Shown here: in pieces, positions 1-7,763 of the stretch
Numbering within the stretch: the stretch's first letter is position 1
Layout of the letters: each line of letters opens with the position of its first letter
Assembly (NCBI GenBank): GCA_017620055.1
Contig: JAFZRD010000103.1
Span: 1-11,756 of the forward strand
Direction: 5' to 3'
From: Lachnospiraceae bacterium
Lineage (GTDB): Bacteria > Bacillota_A > Clostridia > Lachnospirales > Lachnospiraceae
DNA length: 11,756 nt
The notes under the pieces: generated by a model
What the model was told of the DNA's origin: nothing
The model's database searches: none
The model's input: the letters and a program-made list of their open reading frames with translations, nothing else
Translations under genes and position numbers: made by a program

Positions 1-264
1 CACCTCGATCCACTTCTCGTCAACTTCCTCATCAACTCTCACCGGCCCATCCGTTTCGGAAGCGGCATCGGTTTTGTCCGTTGAATCTGCATCTTTATTG
101 TTCTCATCTTTGCCTGCATTGTTTTGTCCGGTCGCATCCGCCATCTTCGAGGCAAAATCAGACGCGACATCGCTGTCTTTTCCGCATCCGGCAAGCATTG
201 ATACGATCATCGCAGCCATGAGCACAAGGCATGTGATTTTCACGGATAGTGATTGTCTCTTCAT
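1..264 (-). CDS. Lipoprotein, N-terminal part only (cut by window edge)
   Basis: This open frame is missing from simple complete-ORF lists because it runs off the left edge; 88 codons are visible. The start is an ATG at 264-262, preceded by a strong GGAGG Shine-Dalgarno at 279-275. The protein begins with a basic stretch (MKRQSLSVK), a hydrophobic core and a lipobox L-A-G-C with the lipidated cysteine at residue 27. After this comes a polar linker rich in Asp, Asn, Lys and Thr (about residues 28-75), typical of a tether that holds a domain away from the membrane. That domain lies outside the window, so no function can be given. The gene starts 20 nt after the DUF3592 gene stops and is probably the last visible member of the five-gene lipoprotein operon. 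The lipoprotein call is secure; the role is unknown. Confidence 0.88.
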   Translation of the reverse strand, partial: MKRQSLSVKITCLVLMAAMIVSMLAGCGKDSDVASDFASKMADATGQNNAGKDENNKDADSTDKTDAASETDGPVRVDEEVDEKWIEV

Positions 265-284
265 TCTTTGTTCTCCTCCGCCTA

Positions 285-800
285 TCATTTTCTCAGAAAC
301 AGGCCTAGTCCTGCAGCAGGAATGGAAAGGATGGCAAGAATCCATCCTATGATCACAGAACCGTTAGTATCCTGAGTTTCGGGATGAGGGATAAACTTCC
401 CGTCCTTGATCGCGTAGTTGATCACATCGGTGTCACCCACACGCGGATTGTGTGTGTTGTCTTCGTGATACCTGACCGTATCCTCATAGGTATATTCTCT
501 ACCGTCTGCCTCGACCGAATACACCACGTCATACTCCCAACGGATTTCATCATCTGTGTATCCGTTCTTCCTTTCACGCTCTTTATCGCTATTGGAGAGA
601 TTCCTTTCCACCTTGTCAACGGAAACTATAGTGGCTGTCTGACCCGTTACGATATCATCAAGCGTAACCATATCATCGGTATGATAAAAATTTTTGCCGT
701 ATATTATGCAGATAATACCTACAGCCAGAAATCCAGCTGCAAAATAAAAACATGTCTTTGCTTCCGATGAAATACCGTTCTTTTTCTTTTTTTTGCTCAT
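285..800 (-). CDS. DUF3592 family two-helix membrane protein
   Basis: I place the start at the second of two in-frame ATGs (800, not 806), because AGAGG lies only 2 nt from the first but 8 nt from the second. The 171-residue product has a lysine-rich N-terminus, a membrane helix at about 17-35, a polar beta-rich region (about 50-140) and a second helix at about 148-169 ending in RK. This layout, with the pieces ATIVSVDKVE, WEYDVVYSVEADGREY and VGDTDVINYAIKDGKF, fits DUF3592 (Pfam PF12158), where a small beta domain sits between two helices. The positive ends suggest both termini are cytoplasmic and the middle is outside. The family has no settled function. The gene lies 44 nt after one lipoprotein gene and 20 nt before another, so it is probably co-expressed with them. 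The family call is by pattern recognition. Confidence 0.8.
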   Translation of the reverse strand: MSKKKKKNGISSEAKTCFYFAAGFLAVGIICIIYGKNFYHTDDMVTLDDIVTGQTATIVSVDKVERNLSNSDKERERKNGYTDDEIRWEYDVVYSVEADGREYTYEDTVRYHEDNTHNPRVGDTDVINYAIKDGKFIPHPETQDTNGSVIIGWILAILSIPAAGLGLFLRK

Positions 801-844
801 AACCATTTCCTCTCTTTAATTATGCTAACCGTCCCTTTTGACAC

Positions 845-2710
845 TCATCTGGGAAACACCATCTCACCGTTGTCGTAATAAGCTCCGTTTAATGCGTAGT
901 TAAGTTTTGACATTTCAACGACCTTACCCTCTTTATCTGTCGTGACATACACAAGCGCGGGATCGAAGTAGCCGCCGTGCGCCATATTTTCCATTCCCTT
1001 GTATTCGTAATTGACCGCCGAATAAGCATATTCATCATCGGGCAGGCAGTACTCGATCGCATCATACGGACCGCCGTCGACCAGTTCGACAGTCGTCGGA
1101 GTAATCTCAACGCGCTGTAGCGTGCAGCTGTTGCCGAACTCCATCCATTTGATCGCGTGGAAGGCGGTTCCTTTGACTCTGATCTCATCCTCGATACCGA
1201 CTGTTGACGGAGTCGTCGTCTTGCCCGCCAGTTCCTCGTCGTAATCATTCGGATCGGGACGGCGCAACATCCATGTTCCCGATATGCTCCTGTCATATTT
1301 AAGACCTTCGGTTGCGAATCCGGTCCGCTCGTCTCCGAGTTCTCTGAGCATCATATAATCATGACCGAGATTGTTCGCGATCATTATCTGGAATGACTGC
1401 TCCGGCCTCACCTCATCCCAGGCATACTTTCCCGAACCCGGACGGTTTGAGAGCGTGAGCCTGTCATATGTATTACCCGGATCTTCGAACACGTCAGTCA
1501 GCTCAATGTTAAAAGTTTCCATATCACCGTCAGCTGTAATAAACCTCGCCGTATGATACTGCGGCCGTGCAAAGTGCAGTCTGTCACGCTTTATCCCCGG
1601 CTCCTGTATCATTTCGCCGTCATCCATGATCTCCCAGTCGCCGTAGAGGAGCTCCAGCATCTTCTCATCACCCGGCTCATACACATCACGTTTGAATATG
1701 GTCCGCTTATAACCCCCGTCGCCGTCGTCCACAGGCCATGTATATGCTTCTATCCGCTCATCATCCGGATAGTAGTTGATCTCGTAGAACCAAAACGGAA
1801 TATCATCGTCAGGCACTTCGACAAGCACGATACGATCGTCCTCTTCCTTCGGCTCAAAAGAGGCTTCGTCTTCGATATCACCGGATTCAAATCTCATCTT
1901 TCCTTCATCTATCGTAAGTACTGCGCCGCTGTCATCCTGAGCATACCATGTGCCGTCATATTCTCCATCTTCTTCCGTATCCGAATAGTACTCGTCGATC
2001 AACCCTTCCTTATTGGCAATGCTCCTTTTTTCCGGATGAAATTTCCTGTCGTCAAAAACCTCATCGGAAAACTGCCTGACGCTTATGCTGACATTCCTGC
2101 CGAGAGGTTTGGTATCAAGTGTCCTGAACATGTCCATGTCGCCATCTTCCGAAACATCTATACTATATGAGAAACGGTAGTCCTCTTTTGCCATAAGATC
2201 ACGTAAATAGGCTTCATCAACCGTATCCGTTGCAGGCAACATATTTGAAAGAGTCAGCATTCCGAACGCGGCATCATCCTCGCAAAACGGAACCTCAGCA
2301 GACCCCCATACATCAACTGTCATTTTATCTTCATCAAGTCCATACAGATCACCGGCAAGTCTGCGGCAATAACTCGCCACTGACGTCCATTCTCTGTCAG
2401 AATAGATCATGTTCGTATTGGTGTTGACATACATGTTGTATTCTCCGCCATCAAGATATTTTCCGTATACCCAGTCCGTCAGATAAAGAGCCGGATCGCC
2501 CTCTTTATGCGCATCATATACATGGAATGTGTTTTCCTTAAGCCACCCGTTCGGCGCGTATTCTTTCTGATATGCTTTGGCAAGTGCCTTGGCTTGCTTC
2601 AACTGGGCTTTTTCTTCTTTATCCGTATAGCCCTTCGGGAAACAGCCGCAAAGCAGACCGGTAATTGTCGCAAGAAGTATGATCGTAAATGTTCTTATTT
2701 TTCTCTTCAC
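845..2710 (-). CDS. Large lipoprotein with possible repeated beta-barrel-like domains, function unknown
   Basis: The open frame reaches a GTG at 2725, but I choose the GTG at 2710. It is preceded at 6 nt by AAAGGA, and it places the lipid-attachment cysteine at residue 23, as in the two genes upstream. The product is about 621 residues. MKRKIRTFTIILLA and an L-C-G-C lipobox form the signal peptide, followed by a Lys/Ala-rich helix (about 28-50). A domain containing TDWVYGKYLDGGEY and a VNTNTNMIYSDREW segment (about 75-108) follows; this style is common in Clostridia lipoproteins. Further on, three segments start with a tryptophan after a small or acidic residue (DGTW, YGDW and SGTW, Trp near 255, 359 and 480), each followed by beta-like sequence, which hints at repeated lipocalin-like units. 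It is very acidic. It lies 30 nt after the CAP gene. No catalytic motif is visible. Confidence 0.85.
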   Translation of the reverse strand: MKRKIRTFTIILLATITGLLCGCFPKGYTDKEEKAQLKQAKALAKAYQKEYAPNGWLKENTFHVYDAHKEGDPALYLTDWVYGKYLDGGEYNMYVNTNTNMIYSDREWTSVASYCRRLAGDLYGLDEDKMTVDVWGSAEVPFCEDDAAFGMLTLSNMLPATDTVDEAYLRDLMAKEDYRFSYSIDVSEDGDMDMFRTLDTKPLGRNVSISVRQFSDEVFDDRKFHPEKRSIANKEGLIDEYYSDTEEDGEYDGTWYAQDDSGAVLTIDEGKMRFESGDIEDEASFEPKEEDDRIVLVEVPDDDIPFWFYEINYYPDDERIEAYTWPVDDGDGGYKRTIFKRDVYEPGDEKMLELLYGDWEIMDDGEMIQEPGIKRDRLHFARPQYHTARFITADGDMETFNIELTDVFEDPGNTYDRLTLSNRPGSGKYAWDEVRPEQSFQIMIANNLGHDYMMLRELGDERTGFATEGLKYDRSISGTWMLRRPDPNDYDEELAGKTTTPSTVGIEDEIRVKGTAFHAIKWMEFGNSCTLQRVEITPTTVELVDGGPYDAIEYCLPDDEYAYSAVNYEYKGMENMAHGGYFDPALVYVTTDKEGKVVEMSKLNYALNGAYYDNGEMVFPR

Positions 2711-2725
2711 TTCATTTCCTTTCAC

Positions 2726-2743
2726 TGATCATGTCGATGATCA
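2726..2743 (-). promoter_or_regulatory. Intercistronic hairpin over a stop codon, just before a ribosome binding site
   Basis: TGATCAT, the 4-nt spacer GTCG and ATGATCA form a perfect 7-bp inverted repeat. In the minus-strand transcript it contains the stop codon of the CAP-domain gene (2743-2741), and it ends 3 nt before the AAAGGA ribosome binding site (2722-2717) of the next lipoprotein gene. It could limit or couple translation of the downstream gene, or mark an RNA processing site. The repeat is seen directly; its role is inferred. The stem is AT-rich and may be only marginally stable. Confidence 0.45.
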
Positions 2744-3310
2744 CTTATCTTTATCCGAACTCTCGTCTCCGAATTCACACGCCCAGTAACACTTATCTTC
2801 TGCATCCCTGAAGATCGCGATCGCAGCCCTTGTAAATTCCGGACACAGAAAATTCTCACGGTCCGGTTGATTTTTCATCCAAGAATCCATAGCCAGATCG
2901 GCATGCTCCGATCCTCTGTAAATGTTTTCTCCGAGCACCTTTTCCGGTGCAGCGGTAAACCAGTACTGTCCGTCCGGACGGACATGATCAAATTTTGCCG
3001 CAAGCTCCTCAGCTCTTCTTATCGCACACGCTTCAAGATCCGCATCCCATTTTAAAGGTTCGAGTCCTTCGTCCTGTCTGATCGTATTTAAGATCTCAAA
3101 AGCTTCAAACATACTCTTCCTGTCTTTTTCCGGGATCATGTAGCCGTCTGTTATGAACTCACCGGACTCGATCATAGGAACGTAGTCCTGCGGTATTGCG
3201 TCACGGTACGCCCGCGATGTTGAAAGTTCCTCTTTCGATGAACATCCACAAAGGCATATGGCAGCTGATGCCGCTATCGCCACGACCACCATGTATTTCT
3301 TTGTTCTCAT
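2741..3310 (-). CDS. CAP/SCP-domain lipoprotein with an incomplete metal site
   Basis: The frame is open to 3358, but I start at the ATG at 3310. This avoids overlap with the upstream gene, is preceded at 9 nt by AGGGGA, and gives a proper signal peptide (MRTKKYMVVV) with lipobox L-C-G-C at residues 20-23. The 189-residue protein has a linker, then a CAP (cysteine-rich secretory protein / SCP-like) domain at about 68-180. Visible CAP marks are ILNTIRQDEGLEPLKWDADL, the His-containing FDHVRPDG (His109), GENI (Glu128), SWMKNQPDREN and the terminal YWACEFG. The GHR usually seen near position 150 reads PDR here, and the second metal histidine position appears to be Arg161 (FTRAAIAI), so metal binding may be weak or lost. 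Bacterial CAP proteins are secreted or surface-bound with mostly unknown targets. The family call is firm and the function open. Confidence 0.88.
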   Translation of the reverse strand: MRTKKYMVVVAIAASAAICLCGCSSKEELSTSRAYRDAIPQDYVPMIESGEFITDGYMIPEKDRKSMFEAFEILNTIRQDEGLEPLKWDADLEACAIRRAEELAAKFDHVRPDGQYWFTAAPEKVLGENIYRGSEHADLAMDSWMKNQPDRENFLCPEFTRAAIAIFRDAEDKCYWACEFGDESSDKDK

Positions 3311-3329
3311 CCGTTCCCGTCCCCTATTC

Positions 3330-5099
3330 TCAATTTGCTCTCTTGTAACGGATCTCATACCATCCCGTGGAATTACCGTCGAAATGATACAGATAGTTTA
3401 TCTTCAGCACATTGTGGGAAATGTAGGCAACACCGGCTCTCAAAGGATCCTCATCCTCGGAATGATAGATGTAGGCATAGTCGCCGCCCATGAATTCATC
3501 TTCTCCGGCCCGGTGCATTAGTTTCTCATGCGAGATCTTTCCGCTTGCGCGACCTTTGAAATAGATCAGTGCGTTCCCGTCCTCATCAAACCGGATCATC
3601 TCATCATTTACACCGTTCTCCTGCTCGGCAATACGGAACTCGCCTTCGACATTATATGAGTCGGCTTTCCATTCTCCGACAAGACGGTCGTATCCGATAT
3701 CACCCTTATTCCATCCTACAGAACGGAGGTACTCAAGGATCTCCGATTGCGGCCATCCTTTTTCGTCTGTATGGTCTTTGTCAAACCTGAACATACGGTA
3801 ATCGATCTCTATCAGCTCATATGCCCATCTCCAGCCAATATCTTCGTCCGGGCTTCTCTGCCCGCTGACCTCGTGGAAAAATGCCGCGTTGTTGCTAAAA
3901 CAGTATCCGTTTTCTATGTTGGTCATATATGTCATCATCTCGTCAGGCTTGCTGACATAGTTCTCCCGGATCAAAACCTTTTTACAGTCCGGGGCGATAC
4001 CCATAAGATCTCCCCAGGTTCCTTCGGATAAGTAAACATCGCCGACAACATGGGATGAAAGGTACGGTGCATAATCCCCTCCGGCGTTTACCTTTGGTAT
4101 CTCATAATCATATTCCTCCGCAGGGCCTCCCTCTTTAAAAATCTCGAGACTGCCCGGCTTCCCGGCATCAAAAGAATATATCCTCCACTCCGTAAGGGCA
4201 TTTGCGGTACCGTCACGAAATGCTACGGTGATGTATCCCTTCCTTCCGTTCGAAACCATATCTTCAACGATAGGGGACAGAGTATAAGTCTCCATATCAA
4301 ACGGTTCAACATCTCCAAGCTTTATTGTTTCGTCCGTATCTAAGTACGAATAAACGCTATAGCTGTTATAATCCTCGGATGTCCTGCCTGATATAAGGCA
4401 GTCCCCCGCAAACCCGAGTGAGCTGAAGCGTTCTTTGCTTCCGCCCTCATTGGGATTACCTATCTTCTTCCCGTCGCGATACAGACACGGGATGATACTG
4501 TCGTTCTCATCGCTTTCTCCGATGACAACACTTCGCCCGTCGTCGGACACTCCGGTGATATTTCCGTCAAGGTAATGCTCATTTACCTCTCCGTTTTCGT
4601 CAATAACAGTCGTCGAATGCGATCCGTCCGGATAGGAATCTATGCATATCCCGTCTACGGTGGCATACAGATTCCCGATACCTTTAACTTCGCTTACTTC
4701 AACGCTTTTCTCCGCATCAAGATCGTAATACATAAGCTTCGACGGCTGATCCGCATCAACCTCGTCAACACTCGGATACCCGATGACCGTAAGTTCAACT
4801 GCACGCGGGGAATAAACTCTGTAGTACACGCGATCGCCGACCCTTACAAACATTCCGCCATTGTTCTCAACCTGACCGTCGGCGAAAGCCTTTGCAAACA
4901 GACCTGCGGGTTCACTTTCCTCTTCCGTAGCGCTCTCCGGCTCTTTCTCTTCAGGCTCTTCCGTGACAGCCTGCTGTTCCATCTTATCTTTGAGTTTTTC
5001 AAAACCGGATGTGTCGACCTTCTCTTCTTTGCAGCCGCACAATGAAAGCGCGGCAACAACGGCCGCGATATACAACAGTGTTAATCTGTTTCTAATCAT
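3330..5099 (-). CDS. Large beta-rich lipoprotein (possible propeller plus C-terminal barrel), function unknown
   Basis: The ATG at 5099 is preceded at 7 nt by AAGGA. The 589-residue product has a signal peptide and lipobox L-C-G-C with Cys23, then a Glu-rich low-complexity linker (about 38-64). Residues about 75-330 read as short beta strands with turns (RVGDRVYYRVYSP, KLMYYDLDAEKSVEVSEV, VIDENGEVNEHYLDG, CLYRDGKKIG), a texture like the propeller-forming DUF5050-type surface proteins. The C-terminus has a separate domain starting at LVGEWKADSY (about 478), with DEMIRFDEDGNALIYFKG and a final GWYEIRYKR, resembling lipocalin-like barrels. Both fold statements are inference from texture. No enzyme motif is visible. 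It is first in the minus-strand operon, with a TATAAT promoter just upstream, and is divergent from another lipoprotein gene. It probably acts on the outer face of the membrane. Confidence 0.85.
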   Translation of the reverse strand: MIRNRLTLLYIAAVVAALSLCGCKEEKVDTSGFEKLKDKMEQQAVTEEPEEKEPESATEEESEPAGLFAKAFADGQVENNGGMFVRVGDRVYYRVYSPRAVELTVIGYPSVDEVDADQPSKLMYYDLDAEKSVEVSEVKGIGNLYATVDGICIDSYPDGSHSTTVIDENGEVNEHYLDGNITGVSDDGRSVVIGESDENDSIIPCLYRDGKKIGNPNEGGSKERFSSLGFAGDCLISGRTSEDYNSYSVYSYLDTDETIKLGDVEPFDMETYTLSPIVEDMVSNGRKGYITVAFRDGTANALTEWRIYSFDAGKPGSLEIFKEGGPAEEYDYEIPKVNAGGDYAPYLSSHVVGDVYLSEGTWGDLMGIAPDCKKVLIRENYVSKPDEMMTYMTNIENGYCFSNNAAFFHEVSGQRSPDEDIGWRWAYELIEIDYRMFRFDKDHTDEKGWPQSEILEYLRSVGWNKGDIGYDRLVGEWKADSYNVEGEFRIAEQENGVNDEMIRFDEDGNALIYFKGRASGKISHEKLMHRAGEDEFMGGDYAYIYHSEDEDPLRAGVAYISHNVLKINYLYHFDGNSTGWYEIRYKRAN

Positions 5100-5145
5100 A
5101 TCATCATCCTTTTTATTTCTTGAAAAGCCTTTTTCACCACCGGAT

Positions 5146-5174
5146 ATTATATATCTTTCTCACGTGATTTTACA
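5146..5174 (-). promoter_or_regulatory. Promoter of the minus-strand lipoprotein operon
   Basis: On the minus strand a perfect TATAAT lies at 5151-5146, with a weak -35 (TGTAAA, 5174-5169) at 17 bp spacing. The predicted start near 5139 gives a leader of about 40 nt before the ATG at 5099. The -35 lies in an imperfect palindrome, TTTTACACGTTAAA (5168-5181), which also sits just upstream of the opposing plus-strand promoter. A regulator bound there could control both directions. The weak -35 suggests an activator or an alternative sigma factor, but this is inference. Confidence 0.55.
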
Positions 5175-5183
5175 CGTTAAATA

Positions 5184-5192
5184 TGCTAAAAT
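5184..5192 (+). promoter_or_regulatory. Possible extended -10 promoter for the plus-strand lipoprotein gene
   Basis: TGC followed by TAAAAT matches an extended -10 element (TGnTAnnnT), with no convincing -35 at 17 bp upstream. Transcription would begin near 5199, leaving about 33 nt before the ATG at 5232, enough to hold the AGGAG ribosome binding site at 5221-5225. It is the best plus-strand candidate in the 132-nt divergent region. Confidence 0.35.
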
Positions 5193-5231
5193 CAAAATCT
5201 GTAATCCGATGCCCGATAAAAGGAGCCAAAC

Positions 5232-6917
5232 ATGATAAGAAAACACTTTTTAGCGGCTACATTACTTGCTGCGCTGATCGCACTCCCGGCACTTGAGGGA
5301 TGTTCGGCAACCGTTACGGTCCCCGAAAACGCGGCTTCCACCGCAAATGAAGAGCAGCAGACAAACGAGCCCGAAAAAGAAGAAGATAAAAAAGAAGGTA
5401 CCAAAGAAGAGAAAGAAACAGAAGATACCGAGATGACCGAGGACATGTACAAAGAGGATTCTGCAGAGGTATTTGCAGAAATGTCCGACTGGCTGTTCAT
5501 CTTCTCAAGCGGCGCGGGCGGCTGGGAAACGACGCTTTCTGTCAAACCCGACGGCACATTTACCGGAAGATATCATGACAGTGAAATGGGCTCCACGGGA
5601 CCGGGCTATCCGGGCGGCACACTTTATGAGTGCAGTTTTTCCGGAAAGTTTTCCGACTATGTAAGGTCCGCCGGACCGCTCATGCACTCTCTTTCGATCG
5701 AATCGATCAAATATGAGAAGGATCCCGATACAGAAGAGATAAAGGATGATATCCTGTACAAATACACAACGCCTTACGGCATCGAAGGGCTCGAGAAAGT
5801 GACTGCCTACGAACCTCTCGTATTCCTTGAAGCCGGTGCGGTCACTTCCGCTCTTAACGAAGAAGAGATGAGCTGGGTGTCGCCGACACACTTCGGTACA
5901 TATTTAGGAGACAGCTGGGACTATGTTGAGGACAAGCCCGAAGAGCTTCCCTATGCGGTACTCCTTAACAGCGTTGACAGTTATGCGTTCTATGCGGAAA
6001 GCAAACCCGGCAAGAACAAGATGTTCCTTGTCAACAAAGCAAAGCTTCCCGGAGTTCATAACACCGAATGCACGATAAACGGTGACGGAACATATTACTG
6101 CGTGGATGAAAACGATGATGCATCCTTCAGAGTCATCAGTACATGCTTTAAAGCGGATAAGGAATACGATGCATACAGCGATCCCGAAAAGCTTGTAAAC
6201 GACAGCGTTAAAAGAATATACAAAGAACACGCTCCGAACCCCGAAGACATACATATCACATCCCCGAAGGAAGCATCCGAAATGATGTATCCGAGTTTGT
6301 CGGTATGCGGATACCACACCGCTTATGCTTTCTGGTATCCCGATAAGAACAGCTATGCCTCCTGCGTCGATTGCAGGTTCCTTGTAGTGAACGGTTATGA
6401 GACCGGGGCGTCATTTGTATATGCATACATTATTGAAACCGAAGGCGGAGACGGCCTCTATCCCGATGCGTCATTTGCAGGGAAATATATCACTTCCCTT
6501 ACGCTTACCGGAAAGAGCGATGAACTCTCCTCCGCCGGTAAAGGCGAGGGCGCAGTCAGGTCCATCCTTACTGTCATGAAGACTCCCGAAGACGGCATTG
6601 TTGCAGCGCGGGAAGAGATCTGGGTGTCGGAATCGGATACGGATCTCATCAAGAAATACCATCTTGAAGATGCCGACTTTAACGATGATTACGAAATGGT
6701 AAGCCCAAGCAACGGTTTTCATATGTACGGGCTCGCCGAAAAGAGCTATACACCGTTTTATATCGATTATCCGAAGGACAAGATCCACAGTTACCAAACG
6801 GCCTACGACCTCAAAGAAGTCATGGGAGAGCCTTCCGAAGACACAGCAAAACTTATGCAGCTCTATCTCAACAGAAACGATGAGGTCGTATACGCGTATG
6901 AAGTTTATACACCTTAA
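5232..6917 (+). CDS. Lipoprotein with a Gly/Trp-rich SSGAGGW domain, function unknown
   Basis: The ATG at 5232 is preceded at 6 nt by AGGAG. The 561-residue product has a signal peptide (MIRKHFLAATLLAALIALPA) and an L-E-G-C lipobox with Cys24. A strongly charged Glu/Lys/Thr linker (about 38-72) follows. A recognisable block lies at about 86-140 (DWLFIFSSGAGGW, then DGTFTGRYHDSEMG and GTLYECSFSGKF). I know this arrangement as a recurring domain in uncharacterised lipoproteins of Firmicutes, but not its function. The remainder (about 150-561) is acidic and beta-rich; the end, MGEPSEDTAKLMQLYLNR, gives no further clue. It is transcribed away from the five-gene minus-strand lipoprotein operon and is followed after 15 nt by a PHP-family phosphatase gene, so those two probably share a transcript. 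It likely sits on the outer membrane face. Confidence 0.87.
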   Translation: MIRKHFLAATLLAALIALPALEGCSATVTVPENAASTANEEQQTNEPEKEEDKKEGTKEEKETEDTEMTEDMYKEDSAEVFAEMSDWLFIFSSGAGGWETTLSVKPDGTFTGRYHDSEMGSTGPGYPGGTLYECSFSGKFSDYVRSAGPLMHSLSIESIKYEKDPDTEEIKDDILYKYTTPYGIEGLEKVTAYEPLVFLEAGAVTSALNEEEMSWVSPTHFGTYLGDSWDYVEDKPEELPYAVLLNSVDSYAFYAESKPGKNKMFLVNKAKLPGVHNTECTINGDGTYYCVDENDDASFRVISTCFKADKEYDAYSDPEKLVNDSVKRIYKEHAPNPEDIHITSPKEASEMMYPSLSVCGYHTAYAFWYPDKNSYASCVDCRFLVVNGYETGASFVYAYIIETEGGDGLYPDASFAGKYITSLTLTGKSDELSSAGKGEGAVRSILTVMKTPEDGIVAAREEIWVSESDTDLIKKYHLEDADFNDDYEMVSPSNGFHMYGLAEKSYTPFYIDYPKDKIHSYQTAYDLKEVMGEPSEDTAKLMQLYLNRNDEVVYAYEVYTP

Positions 6918-6918
6918 T

Positions 6919-6930
6919 ACTCCCGGGAGT
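6919..6930. promoter_or_regulatory. Perfect 12-nt palindrome containing the ribosome binding site of the PHP gene
   Basis: ACTCCCGGGAGT is its own reverse complement. It fills most of the 15-nt gap between the lipoprotein stop and the PHP gene start, and its right half (GGGAG, 6925-6929) is the ribosome binding site. In RNA it could fold to only 4 bp with a CCGG loop, so any effect on translation would be small. Two RNAs could pair through it, or it may be chance. Confidence 0.3.
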
Positions 6931-6935
6931 TTATG

Positions 6936-7763
6936 ATGATCAGATCGGACATTCACATTCACACTTCGTTCTCGTCGGACTGCGACGAGCCGATGGAAAA
7001 TCAGATAGAACGGGCGATATCACTCGGCCTTGATACCCTGTGCTTTACCGAGCATATGGACAAGGACTACCCATCGGACCCCTCACGGGAAAAATCACAC
7101 CTGCCGGAGTTCATGCTCGATACCGACGCGTACCGTGCGAAGTTCCTTGATCTTAAGGAAAAGTATTCCGCCAGGATAAGACTCCTCTTCGGTGTCGAAC
7201 TGGGGCTTCAGCCGCATCTGTCAAAGTGGTGTGCCGACTACGTTTCGCGGTATGATTTTGACTATATAATCGGTTCCGTACACACGATAGGAAGAATGGA
7301 TCCGTACTACGCTTCCTTCTTCGAGGGAAGAAGCGAGCGCGAAGCATATGAGCAGTACTTTGAGGAGGCGCTTGCCGATATTAAAGGCTTCTATGATTTC
7401 GACTCTCTCGGACACCTCGATTATGTCGTCAGGTACGGCCCGAACAAGAATAAAGAATATTCATACAGGGAATATGCCGATCTGATAGATCCGATACTGG
7501 TGAAGCTGATCGATAAAGGTATCGCGCTCGAGGCGAACTCGGCCGGATACAGAAAAGGACTCGGCGAGCCGAATCCCTGTAAAGACGTTCTTAAAAGATA
7601 TAAGGAACTGGGTGGGCAGCTTGTCACGATAGGAAGTGACGCGCACCGCACTGATTCCATGTGTTGTGATTTTCCGCGTCTCGAAGCTCTGCTTCGTGAC
7701 TGCGGGTTCAGATACCACGCTGTCTATATTGGAAGGACTCCGGAGCTTCATCCTCTCGGATGA
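6936..7763 (+). CDS. PHP-family phosphatase, HisJ (histidinol-phosphatase) family
   Basis: Two ATGs lie in tandem (6933 and 6936). I prefer 6936, because GGGAG ends 6 nt before it but only 3 nt before the other. Counting from 6933, metal-binding PHP motifs are visible in order: D-I-H-I-H (His8, His10), Asp16, TEH (His41), GVEL (Glu89), GSVH (His117), GHLDY (His161) and SDAH (Asp236, His238). The length of about 275 residues and the order fit the HisJ/HisK family, which removes phosphate from L-histidinol phosphate in histidine synthesis using bound metal ions. The metal set looks complete. No other histidine gene is nearby, and family members act on varied phosphate esters, so the substrate is not certain. 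It is probably co-transcribed with the lipoprotein gene 15 nt upstream. Its last 16 nt overlap the end of xerD on the other strand. Confidence 0.88.
   Translation: MIRSDIHIHTSFSSDCDEPMENQIERAISLGLDTLCFTEHMDKDYPSDPSREKSHLPEFMLDTDAYRAKFLDLKEKYSARIRLLFGVELGLQPHLSKWCADYVSRYDFDYIIGSVHTIGRMDPYYASFFEGRSEREAYEQYFEEALADIKGFYDFDSLGHLDYVVRYGPNKNKEYSYREYADLIDPILVKLIDKGIALEANSAGYRKGLGEPNPCKDVLKRYKELGGQLVTIGSDAHRTDSMCCDFPRLEALLRDCGFRYHAVYIGRTPELHPLG

Noticed and set aside
1553..2170. Long plus-strand frame of 205 codons opposite the large lipoprotein gene
   Set aside because: It is a shadow frame. The minus strand has the signal peptide, lipobox and acidic secreted composition, and the plus frame has no ribosome binding site or domain.
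5192..5557. Minus-strand serine-rich frame opposite the start of the 5232-6917 lipoprotein
   Set aside because: Its Ser richness simply mirrors the Glu/Lys codons (GAA, GAG, AAA) of the real gene's linker.
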